From CAYUUW01 sp964448005 (lineage in GTDB: Bacteria > Patescibacteriota > Gracilibacteria > UM-FILTER-43-11): DNA of 12,182 bases. The notes below the pieces were generated by a model, which was not told the DNA's origin, did not search any database, and saw only the letters and a list, made by a program, of their open reading frames with translations. Location of the stretch: the NCBI GenBank assembly GCA_964448005.1, contig CAYUUW010000043.1:1-12182 (forward strand), written 5' to 3'. Shown one piece after another: positions 5,899-12,080 of this stretch (position 1 is its first letter; the number at the start of each line of letters is the position of its first letter). Made by a program: the position numbers and the translations under genes.

Positions 5899-6855
5899 TT
5901 ATTCGCCAAAAATAAAATCGGGATCGATTTGGCGATTCAGGTCGCCGAATTTCTGGCGCACGAAGTCCTGGCCAACGTATTTCCTGTGCAGCTCCCAGAT
6001 TCTTCTCAGTCGCTCATTCCTGGAGTCGGGCAAGGCGTCTATTTTTTCAGCCAAGCTGCGCAAAAGCGCCTGATTCGAGGGGTCCAGTTTTTCTACTTCG
6101 ATACGGCCTTCGTCCTGATCGATGGACCGAAGGTGCTGGTCGTCCGAAAAGTATCCGAGGATTCTTTCGCTATCGATGCGCTTGGCGATGAATTCCTTGT
6201 CGGCCTCGGACCTTATTTTGTTGCCTATGGCCGCCAGTGACCCAATCACTCCGGCGCTTTGGGCCAAAAGGCTGTACTTCTGGTAGACCTCGATGCTTCT
6301 GGCTGTCGGCTCCACGATGAGGCAGCTCAAATCGAATTGGGCATGGAGGGTTCCGGCGAAGGAATCGACTCCCGCCACCATGTCGGCCACAATATAGCTG
6401 TCTTTGTCATCGGTATGGTTCAGGAGGCTTTCCAGAATCGAAAGACTGTTATGGTAGCAGCTTGCGCCGATGCCTTCCTTTTGGTAGCTGCCTACAGCCA
6501 ATAGGGAAAGGTTTTCCCGCCTCAGGCTGAAGTCGGCCAAAGGGCTTCTGCCGATCTGGGCTGGTTTAAGGAGCGCCGATTTTCGTGTGGGCGGAGTTGT
6601 TTTTCGGAAAGCCCCGAGATCCGGCATTTCGTTCCCTCCGGCAAGCCATTGCTTTACCTTTTTGGCGACTTCCGGGTGGGACAGGTGTTTTTCAGCAGGG
6701 AGATCCTCGAAGCCAAGAAGCCTGGGCATGTGGATGTTCAGGTCCGCATCGAAAGCCACTACCGTTTTGCCGCTTTGTTGTGAGAGGAAGGAGGCGAAGG
6801 AGGCCGCAAGCGTGCTTTTTCCGCTTCCTCCTTTGCCCGAGAATGCGATTCGCAT
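5899..6855 (-). CDS. CooC/ParA-like P-loop ATPase
   Basis: This 318-residue cytoplasmic ATPase belongs to the SIMIBI MinD/ParA/CooC class. It opens with a deviant Walker A, GKGGSGKST (7-15), with the signature lysine K8. It continues with FDADLN (35-40), the Walker B region VADMVAGVD (156-164), and IVEPTARSIEVYQKY (180-194), which is the CooC-type EPTxRS block. CooC proteins insert nickel into carbon monoxide dehydrogenase and related ATPases mature other metal centres; no CODH is in the window. Where CooC has a CxC metal site, this protein appears to have C133-Y-H135 in GIGASCYHNSL, so metal binding is possible but unproven. It is first of a two-gene operon with the PLP-rhodanese fusion. The start ATG 6855 directly precedes the P-loop strand. 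A TTGCAA-17-TATTAT promoter lies upstream. Plasmid-partition ParA is unlikely: no ParB gene or centromere-like site is seen. Confidence 0.9.
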   Translation of the reverse strand: MRIAFSGKGGSGKSTLAASFASFLSQQSGKTVVAFDADLNIHMPRLLGFEDLPAEKHLSHPEVAKKVKQWLAGGNEMPDLGAFRKTTPPTRKSALLKPAQIGRSPLADFSLRRENLSLLAVGSYQKEGIGASCYHNSLSILESLLNHTDDKDSYIVADMVAGVDSFAGTLHAQFDLSCLIVEPTARSIEVYQKYSLLAQSAGVIGSLAAIGNKIRSEADKEFIAKRIDSERILGYFSDDQHLRSIDQDEGRIEVEKLDPSNQALLRSLAEKIDALPDSRNERLRRIWELHRKYVGQDFVRQKFGDLNRQIDPDFIFGE

Positions 6856-6873
6856 GGCTGAGAGGGTTTAAAT

Positions 6874-6902
6874 TTGCAACTTTGTCGCAATAATAATATT
6901 TT
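6874..6902 (+). promoter_or_regulatory. Possible promoter of the permease operon
   Basis: TTGCAA (6874-6879) is followed by a 17-base spacer and TATTTT (6897-6902, four of six consensus bases). It faces the opposite promoter for the ATPase gene, and the two -10 boxes overlap. Transcription would start near 6909, giving a leader of about 150 bases before ATG 7059. I see no strong riboswitch-like fold in that leader. Confidence 0.4.
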
Positions 6903-6921
6903 ATTTGCAATAAAGTTGCAA
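6893..6921 (-). promoter_or_regulatory. Promoter of the CooC-like ATPase operon
   Basis: On the minus strand TTGCAA (6916-6921) is followed by a 17-base spacer and TATTAT (6893-6898, five of six consensus bases). Transcription would start near 6886, about 30 bases before ATG 6855. The -35 box coincides with one hexamer of the operator array, so occupancy of that hexamer would block RNA polymerase. Confidence 0.5.
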
Positions 6922-7058
6922 TAGAAAATTGCATTCGCTTTTTTTCTGCCTCATTAGGGCCTTTTCAAGCCCATCGGATTGCCGTAAGATGCGGACAAGC
7001 CTGTTTGCGTGGATTTTTGGAGAAGGGGCGGGCGAAAAACCCAAAGCAAAACCTGCTC

Positions 7059-7961
7059 ATGAGCCTGAATCCCGCACTGCTTCGCGACGGCATCACCGTC
7101 TTCCAGGGCATTGTCGTCGAAGCCATTCCCTTCGTGCTTTTGGGAGTGATGGCTTCGGCCTTCATCCATGTCTACGTCTCTTCGCAGGCGATCCTGCGCA
7201 TTGTTCCCAAATCCCCCTGGCTGGGAATGCTCTTCGGCCCTTTGGCCGGGTTCATCTTCCCTGTCTGCGAATGCGGCAACATCCCCTTGGCCCGGCGAAT
7301 GCTGCTCAAGGGCGTCCCTCTCCATGTGGTGACAGGCTTCCTGTTCGCGGCTCCGGTGTTCAATCCGGTCGTCATTCTGGCGACCTTGGCGGCTTTCCCC
7401 GGCCAGCCCAAAATCATGCTGCTGCGCGTGGGGCTCAGCCTGCTCATTGCCCTGCTGCTGAGCGCAGCGGTCCTGCTGGCCAACAATCCGAAATCCTTGC
7501 TCAGCAAGAGCCTTTCCCAAAAATCCGAGGATGAAGCCTGCTCCCATGAGCCCGGAACGCGCTTCGGGCGCTTCTTGGGCGCTGCGGGAACGGAGTTCCT
7601 GGAAATGACCTCGCTGCTGGTGCTGGGGGCTTTCATCGCCTCTTTTTTCCAGGTGGTTGTGCCGCGCGAGGCGCTGTCCAATCTGGGCAGAGGTCCGGTC
7701 AGCTCGGTGATCGCCATGATGCTCTTGGCGGCGGTCATCTCCATCTGCTCCAATGTGGATGCCTTCTTCGCCCTCAGCTACGCCAATCACTTCACTACAG
7801 GCTCTATTCTGGCTTTTCTGGTCTTCGGCCCCATGGTGGATCTCAAAGTAGCCCTCATGCTGACCAAAATCTTCCGCCCCCGTGTGGTGGCCTATTTGGC
7901 CGGGCTGGCAGCCCTGCTCTCCTTCCTGGTCTTTTCCTTCTACAACCTCAACATCAGCTGA
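7059..7961 (+). CDS. YcgR/UPF0718-type permease (PF03773 family)
   Basis: This inner-membrane protein of 300 residues belongs to the predicted permease family PF03773, which includes B. subtilis YcgR and the ArsP organoarsenical exporters. The family core is clear: FPVCECGNIPLARRMLLKG (67-85; C70-E-C72), then FLFAAPVFNPVVI (94-106), and in the second half SICSNVDAFFALSYANHF (228-245) and VFGPMVDLK (255-263). Each half has about four hydrophobic segments, split by a polar loop (about 143-172) that is probably cytoplasmic. The cysteines of the CEC motif could bind a soft metal; the substrate is unknown. ATG 7059 opens the first hydrophobic block; a TTG at 7005 would add 18 hydrophilic residues. 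The stop overlaps the next start (TGATG), as expected for a two-subunit transporter made in fixed ratio. Confidence 0.92.
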   Translation: MSLNPALLRDGITVFQGIVVEAIPFVLLGVMASAFIHVYVSSQAILRIVPKSPWLGMLFGPLAGFIFPVCECGNIPLARRMLLKGVPLHVVTGFLFAAPVFNPVVILATLAAFPGQPKIMLLRVGLSLLIALLLSAAVLLANNPKSLLSKSLSQKSEDEACSHEPGTRFGRFLGAAGTEFLEMTSLLVLGAFIASFFQVVVPREALSNLGRGPVSSVIAMMLLAAVISICSNVDAFFALSYANHFTTGSILAFLVFGPMVDLKVALMLTKIFRPRVVAYLAGLAALLSFLVFSFYNLNIS

Positions 7962-8674
7962 TGGCTCTGCGCCTATTGCAAACCTTGGCCTTGCTCCTCT
8001 ATGCCGCCATGATTGTGGGATTCTACGGAACGGGCCGCTTGGCCTTCCTGGTCCATCCGATCTACAACAAGCTTATTTTGGCGGGAGGGCTTTTGCTGCT
8101 GGGGATAGGTCTTTACATGGCCTTCACTCTTCCCCGCTGGCGGGGGCATGCGCAGCCTTTCGGGTGGCGGCAGGCGGGCCAATGGCTTTTGCTGGCTTTG
8201 CCTCTGGCCTTCGCCGTCCTTTTTTCTCCCCGGCCGCTCTCCAGCCATTCGGCGATCCTCCGGGGCCTGACGCAGGATCTTTCCGCCGGCGAAGACTTTT
8301 CGCCCCAGGCTTTCGGCAAGCCGCCTCAGGAAAGGGGAATTGTCGAGTGGGTGAGGCTGCTCAACTACGATCCGGAGCCTGCGCATTACGCCGGCCAGCC
8401 CGTGAGCTTGGAGGGAATGGTGCTTGTGGATGATTCCTTGCCGGCGGGCATCTTCTACATCTCCCGCTTCCTGCTGACCTGCTGCGCGGCCGATGCCCGC
8501 AGCGTGGTTCTGCCGGTGCGCTACGACCCTGCCCGCTACGCGCCTGTCGCCGACCAATGGATCCGGCTGGAGGGCGAAATGGGGGAGGGGACGCTGAATG
8601 GCCAGCGGCAAGCCGTGATCGAGCACCGCAGCCACCAGAGCATCGACACGCCTGATAACCCCTACGCCGACTGA
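7961..8674 (+). CDS. TIGR03943/YcgQ (UPF0703) putative permease subunit
   Basis: This 237-residue protein matches the YcgQ/DUF1980 family, which is regularly encoded beside YcgR-like permeases. Hydrophobic segments lie at about 5-22, 37-54 and 73-90. After a polar linker, residues about 126-235 form a soluble, probably extracytoplasmic domain with the family block GIFYISRFLLTCCAADARSV (163-182), containing the paired cysteines C174-C175 and D178. The cysteine pair and the CEC motif of the permease make a metal-handling complex plausible, but no substrate has been shown. Its ATG overlaps the TGA of the permease gene by one base, and its own TGA overlaps the ATG of the propeller gene in the same way, so the three are a single translational unit. 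Confidence 0.88.
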   Translation: MALRLLQTLALLLYAAMIVGFYGTGRLAFLVHPIYNKLILAGGLLLLGIGLYMAFTLPRWRGHAQPFGWRQAGQWLLLALPLAFAVLFSPRPLSSHSAILRGLTQDLSAGEDFSPQAFGKPPQERGIVEWVRLLNYDPEPAHYAGQPVSLEGMVLVDDSLPAGIFYISRFLLTCCAADARSVVLPVRYDPARYAPVADQWIRLEGEMGEGTLNGQRQAVIEHRSHQSIDTPDNPYAD

Positions 8675-10098
8675 TGAGACTATCTTTTTCGCCTCCCCGA
8701 CTGGCCCAGCGCCTCTCCTTCGATCTGGTTTTTCTGGCTTTCGCCTTGATCCTGGCCATGCTGATTGCGCTGGTGCTGTGGCGGGGGGATCGCACCTATC
8801 CTTACGTCAAATCCTCCAGCTTGCCGGAATCCGGGCTTGTTTCGGCCGACACCCGGCAGCTGGCTTTCGCGTTCAATCGAGAAATGGACCGGGCCAGCGT
8901 GGAGGCGGGCTTTTCCATCGAGCCGGCTGCGGCGGGGCGCTTCAGCTGGATCGGCAAGCGGATGGCCTACAGCTTCGAGGAGCCTTTGGAGTACCGTCAG
9001 GATTACCAGATCCGCCTGGTGGAGGTGCGGGACAGCAATGGAGTTCCTTTGCCAGAGTCCTATGAAGCTTCTTTTTCCGTTCCGAGGCCGGCGCTGTTCT
9101 ACATTGGTTTGGCAGGCAGCGAGGCGGACCGGTTGATGCGCTACAGCTTTGAGGATGGAAGCCGAACCCCTCTTTCTCCTCCTGGCTACCGGGTGGCCGA
9201 TTACCGTTTGGATGCCAAGCATTCGCAGGCCTATCTGCTGGCCCGCTCTCCGGACGGCAGCGAGGAGCCCAGCCTCTATTCCATGGATCTGGGCGGAGGG
9301 CCGCTGCGCTTGAGGGTGGACGGACGGAAATTCAGGACCTTCGATTTCCAGGCTTCTCCGGATGGCCGCCTCTTGGCCGTGAGCCAAGGCCGGCTCAAGC
9401 AGATCGGCGAGTTCCAATCGGTCGAGCCCGGCGCCATTGAGCTGATGGAGACCGAAAGCGGAAAATGGAGGTCCTTCTGGTGGAGGCAGCTCTACCCTTC
9501 GCCCTTCTATTTCTCTTCCGATTCACGTTTCCTTTTGGGGATCGACTATTCGGACGACACGCTGATCCTGCCTCTGGAGGAGGACCGTTCGCAGATGGTC
9601 CAGATCGGCTCTTACTCTGGCTTGCACGGCTTCAGCCACGACGGAAAGAGTATCCTGCTTTCGCAGGAGGAGGTGGCTTTCGCCGAGGGGGATCTGCTCC
9701 TGCGCGGAGCGGACGGCCAAACCCGCACTTTGCTCAGCGAGGCGGGGCAAATCTTCGCTCCCGCTTTCGATCCGACCGACCGCTGGGTCTATTTCCTCTT
9801 TTCCCAACTGGGGGCCGGGGGCTACGAAAAGCTCTTCCACCTTCACCGACACGATCTGCTTTCCGGAGAGAACGAGCCTCTCGTCTCCGATCCTGGGTAC
9901 GCCCAAGGTTATTTCGACCTTTCCCCGCGAGGCGACCGAATCGCCCTGGAGCGCTATTCGGTTCCGGAAGGCGCGGAATTCGACTATTCGCCACTTGAGC
10001 TTTTGGCCAGGCAAACCCCGGAGCTGTGGTTCATGGACACTCAGACGCTCAAGATGAAGCCGTTGGGGATTCAGGGCAAGAAGCCCAGGCTGGAGTAG
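8674..10098 (+). CDS. Membrane-anchored protein with Ig-like and beta-propeller domains
   Basis: This 474-residue protein has a short basic N-terminus, one membrane segment (about 16-36, FDLVFLAFALILAMLIALVL) and a large domain presumably outside the inner membrane. Residues about 51-136 look like a Big_5-type Ig domain (LAFAFNREMDRASVEAGFSI, then YQIRLVEV). From about 140 to the end there are repeated beta-sheet units with TolB/WD40-like motifs: SPDGRLLAVS, SHDGKSILLS, DPTDRWVYFLFS and SPRGDRIALE, fitting a six- or seven-bladed propeller. Such proteins usually bind other proteins or ligands and have no catalysis of their own. Its TGATG overlap with the YcgQ-like gene suggests that it acts with the permease pair, perhaps as substrate sensor or periplasmic partner. 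I do not know a described propeller subunit for this transporter family. Confidence 0.88.
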   Translation: MRLSFSPPRLAQRLSFDLVFLAFALILAMLIALVLWRGDRTYPYVKSSSLPESGLVSADTRQLAFAFNREMDRASVEAGFSIEPAAAGRFSWIGKRMAYSFEEPLEYRQDYQIRLVEVRDSNGVPLPESYEASFSVPRPALFYIGLAGSEADRLMRYSFEDGSRTPLSPPGYRVADYRLDAKHSQAYLLARSPDGSEEPSLYSMDLGGGPLRLRVDGRKFRTFDFQASPDGRLLAVSQGRLKQIGEFQSVEPGAIELMETESGKWRSFWWRQLYPSPFYFSSDSRFLLGIDYSDDTLILPLEEDRSQMVQIGSYSGLHGFSHDGKSILLSQEEVAFAEGDLLLRGADGQTRTLLSEAGQIFAPAFDPTDRWVYFLFSQLGAGGYEKLFHLHRHDLLSGENEPLVSDPGYAQGYFDLSPRGDRIALERYSVPEGAEFDYSPLELLARQTPELWFMDTQTLKMKPLGIQGKKPRLE

Positions 10099-10115
10099 TG
10101 GACGCAAGGAAAAAG

Positions 10116-10141
10116 CCTGCCGCAGGATGGCGGGACTCTTT
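10116..10141 (+). terminator. Weak hairpin after the propeller gene
   Basis: CCTGCC (10116-10121) can pair with GGCGGG (10129-10134) with one G-U pair and a 7-base loop, 18 bases after the stop at 10098, followed by ACTCTTT. The T tract is short, so this is a weak candidate for the end of the three-gene operon. Confidence 0.3.
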
Positions 10142-10176
10142 GTTCGCTACGGAAACGGTTTATTTATAGGGGTAAA

Positions 10177-10209
10177 ATGAATACAATAAAAACAAGTAAA
10201 ATTCTATGA
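10177..10209 (+). CDS. Possible 10-codon leader peptide
   Basis: ATG 10177 opens a frame for MNTIKTSKIL, whose TGA (10207-10209) overlaps the ATG (10206-10208) of the DUF4268 gene in the classical ATGA arrangement. AGGGG (10168-10172) stands 4 bases before it and is the best Shine-Dalgarno-like sequence before any start in this window. The next gene itself has none, so translation of the short frame could deliver ribosomes to it. So short a frame may be accidental; there is no composition typical of an attenuator. Confidence 0.3.
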   Translation: MNTIKTSKIL

Positions 10210-11153
10210 ATAAAAAACCGCTATCAAAGTTAAACAAAGTTGAGCTCCGCGATGTTTGGGGACACGAAGCTATTGATTTTACAAATTGGCTAGCTCAGAA
10301 GGAAAGCCTTGATGCATTAAGCGAAGAAATTGGCGTTGATATAAAGCTCATTAGAACCGAGGCGAGCGTCGGAAAATTTAGCGTTGATATTCTTGCCGAA
10401 GAAGAAGCATCTGGACGGAAGATTATAATTGAAAACCAGCTTGAAGACACGAATCACGATCATTTGGGGAAAATTATTACGTATGCGTCGGGATATGATG
10501 CGGAAATAATCATCTGGATTGTTAAAGGTGTTCGCGACGAACACCAAAAAGCGATTGATTGGCTCAATGAACACACAGACGAAAATATCGGTTTCTTTTT
10601 GATAAAAATTGAGCTTTGGCAAATCGAAGGATCGAATCCAGCACCAAAATTTGAAATTATGGTTAGTCCAAATGAATGGGCCAAGGCAATCAAGACAAGC
10701 CCCTCAAATGGCGAGCTAACCGACACAAAACTCAAGCAACTGGAATTTTGGAACAAATTCAAAAATTATGTGCGAGAAAATAACGCTCAAGTCCGCTTAC
10801 AGACTCCTCGCCCTCAACATTGGTACGATGTTAGCATGGGTAGCTCAGACGGCCACGTTACACTAACAATTAACTCGCGCGAAAATTTGGTCGGTTGCGA
10901 GATTTACATTAGTAGAAATAAGGAATTGTTTAATTTTTTGCGAGAGCGAAAAGAAGAAATTGAAAAAGAAATTGGCGAACCAATTGAATGGGTGGATGCT
11001 GCTGTCGCCTCCCGTATAAAAATTAAAAAAGAAGTTGCGGGTGTATTCGACCAAGCTGAAGCAGAAAAATATTTTGCTTGGCTTTATGGAAAAACAGTTT
11101 TATTCCAAAGGCTATTCGGCCAGTACTTCAGAGAATTTAAAAAAATAGAATAG
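10206..11153 (+). CDS. DUF4268 protein with nuclease-like (PD-(D/E)XK variant) N-terminus
   Basis: This 315-residue cytoplasmic protein belongs to the DUF4268 group. Residues about 50-100 have the spacing of a restriction-endonuclease-like fold: KFSVDIL (D61), KIIIENQLE with E76-x-Q78 (the D...ExQ variant), then DHLGKIITYASG. The family segment VRDEHQKAIDWLNEHT (109-124) follows, and the DUF4268 domain occupies about 165-310. DNA cleavage or nucleic-acid binding is inferred from the fold; the biological role is unknown, although related proteins often occur in variable or defence-rich regions. Codons are clearly AT-rich (many AAA, GAA, ATT), unlike the GC-rich genes before it, which suggests horizontal acquisition. 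No methylase or other defence gene is adjacent. Start ATG 10206 lacks a ribosome site and overlaps the possible leader. Confidence 0.85.
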   Translation: MNKKPLSKLNKVELRDVWGHEAIDFTNWLAQKESLDALSEEIGVDIKLIRTEASVGKFSVDILAEEEASGRKIIIENQLEDTNHDHLGKIITYASGYDAEIIIWIVKGVRDEHQKAIDWLNEHTDENIGFFLIKIELWQIEGSNPAPKFEIMVSPNEWAKAIKTSPSNGELTDTKLKQLEFWNKFKNYVRENNAQVRLQTPRPQHWYDVSMGSSDGHVTLTINSRENLVGCEIYISRNKELFNFLRERKEEIEKEIGEPIEWVDAAVASRIKIKKEVAGVFDQAEAEKYFAWLYGKTVLFQRLFGQYFREFKKIE

Positions 11154-11264
11154 GGCATTTTAAAAAGTTGCGGCCTAAGTCTCACTTGATGGCCATTTGA
11201 TAACTATGAGTGTTTTGGGCGGGAGCAATTCACCTCTTATTAAATTATCTATCTCCTCACCCCC

Positions 11265-11342
11265 CCATCTCAGCGAGAGGCCGAACAGGGCGATGCTCAA
11301 GAGCACGATGGCGCTGGCGCTGGGCAGATCGAAGTAATAGGG
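11265..11342 (-). pseudogene. Remnant of a metal ABC-3 permease C-terminus
   Basis: On the minus strand this stretch reads PYYFDLPSASAIVLLSIALF followed by GLSLRW. This closely resembles the last transmembrane segment of ABC-3 family metal permeases (ZnuB/MntB/TroC), typically SYYLDLPSGATIVLLLALLFLLSL. Nothing before or after it fits the rest of such a permease in any frame I checked, and a G7 tract (11340-11346) sits at the upstream border. The 298-base region 11154-11451 holds no other coding signal that I can support. I infer a decayed gene; a chance hydrophobic frame is the alternative. A frame from 11444 to 11175 contains it but crosses the terminator at 11394-11416, so I do not call it a gene. 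Confidence 0.45.
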
Positions 11343-11393
11343 GGGGTCTGCCTTGCACTGAGCACAGGAATCACAATGGGCGCTCCCACCATC

Positions 11394-11416
11394 AAAACCC
11401 CCCCACAAGAGGGGGT
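11394..11416 (-). terminator. Rho-independent terminator of the lipoprotein gene
   Basis: Read on the minus strand, ACCCCC (11411-11416) pairs with GGGGGT (11397-11402) across an 8-base loop, and TTTT follows, including the last base of the stem. It lies 36 bases after the lipoprotein stop codon (11452). The U tract is short but the stem is strong. Confidence 0.6.
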
Positions 11417-11451
11417 ATTGATTTTCTTGATAGGGTCTAGCCAAAATCTAT

Positions 11452-12063
11452 CTACTTTCCGCACAACTGCTTGCTCTCTCCTGGGCAATGGCCCACCGAG
11501 CCCTCGGGGCACTCCCTTCCGTTGATCCAGGTGGCCCCGCTGAGCCTGGCTCCCATTTCAGATTCCCTTCCTTCAAAATCATCCTCGCAACCTTGTGTGC
11601 CAAGGTCCGCGCTTTTCAGTTCGGCGCAGCGCAGGCTGTAGCCCTTCAGATCCAATTTGGAAAGGTCCGATCCTCTCATGTCGGCGCAGCTCAGGTCCTT
11701 GTTTGGCGGCAAATCACTTTGCCTCAGAACACGGTCCGTCAAATCCATTCGCGTGTCTGCGCAAAGGTCTTTGCAGCTTTCGGCCGCCTTGGGCTGGGCG
11801 GGCTTTTTTGCGGCCTTCGGCTTGGAAGCCTTTTTCTTTTTGGCGGAAGGCTTCGCTTTGCCGTCCGTGGCGATGGGCGATTTCGGCTCATCCTCTTTTT
11901 TCACTTCAAGCGAAGGGCGAACAGGGGTCTTTGGTGCGGAAGCCCCTTCCGCCTCATCCTCTTCTGCGCAACCCATGGGAACGCCGCAGGAGAGCGCGAA
12001 GGCTAAAATGGAGGCTAGTGGAGGGCGGATTCCGGTCGAAGCTTCACGGGGGCGAAAAAGCAT
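11452..12063 (-). CDS. Cysteine-rich pentapeptide-repeat lipoprotein
   Basis: This 203-residue protein begins with a signal sequence (about 1-31) and a loose lipobox, either FALSC26 or VPMGC32, so it is probably a lipoprotein; both boxes deviate from LxGC. Residues about 33-95 are a charged, Lys/Pro/Ala-rich tether. Residues about 117-155 form roughly seven pentapeptide repeats (DLSCA, DMRGS, DLSKL, DLKGY, SLRCA, ELKSA, DLGTQ), which would stack as a short right-handed quadrilateral helix. The end, LSGATWINGRECPEGSVGHC (174-193), follows the GATWxxGxxCxxGSxGxC pattern seen after pentapeptide repeats in secreted proteins. Eight cysteines after the tether suggest disulfide bonds outside the cytoplasm. 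A role in structure or binding is likely; no enzyme function is visible. ATG 12063 is chosen because an upstream in-frame ATG (12141) lies before the promoter. Confidence 0.82.
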   Translation of the reverse strand: MLFRPREASTGIRPPLASILAFALSCGVPMGCAEEDEAEGASAPKTPVRPSLEVKKEDEPKSPIATDGKAKPSAKKKKASKPKAAKKPAQPKAAESCKDLCADTRMDLTDRVLRQSDLPPNKDLSCADMRGSDLSKLDLKGYSLRCAELKSADLGTQGCEDDFEGRESEMGARLSGATWINGRECPEGSVGHCPGESKQLCGK

Positions 12064-12080
12064 GAGTGGGAAGTTATTGG

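Larger units (their letters stand above)
6874..6935. promoter_or_regulatory. Phased TTGCAA operator array in the divergent promoter region
   Basis: Hexamers TTGCAA (6874-6879), TCGCAA (6885-6890), TTGCAA (6905-6910) and TTGCAA (6916-6921) are spaced 11, 20 and 11 bases, about one or two turns of the helix; a weaker TTGCAT follows at 6929-6934. The outer pair forms a perfect 10-bp inverted repeat (TTGCAACTTT at 6874-6883 and AAAGTTGCAA at 6912-6921). TTGCAA is itself palindromic. Position over both promoters suggests a shared repressor or activator that controls both operons. The regulator is not in the window in an obvious form. Confidence 0.6.

Noticed and set aside
5899..6855. ATPase as a plasmid-partition ParA with TTGCAA repeats as parS-like centromere
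   Set aside because: No ParB gene is present, the sequence has CooC-type blocks (VEPTARS), and the hexamers coincide with promoter boxes.
7005..7058. Extension of the permease to a TTG start at 7005
   Set aside because: The added 18 residues are hydrophilic and unlike the family's N-terminus; ATG 7059 leads straight into the first hydrophobic block.
11175..11444. An 89-codon minus-strand frame directly after the lipoprotein gene, with a CxxCxxC-like stretch
   Set aside because: It crosses the probable terminator at 11394-11416 and has no ribosome site; only its middle resembles a known family, so I list a permease remnant instead of a gene.
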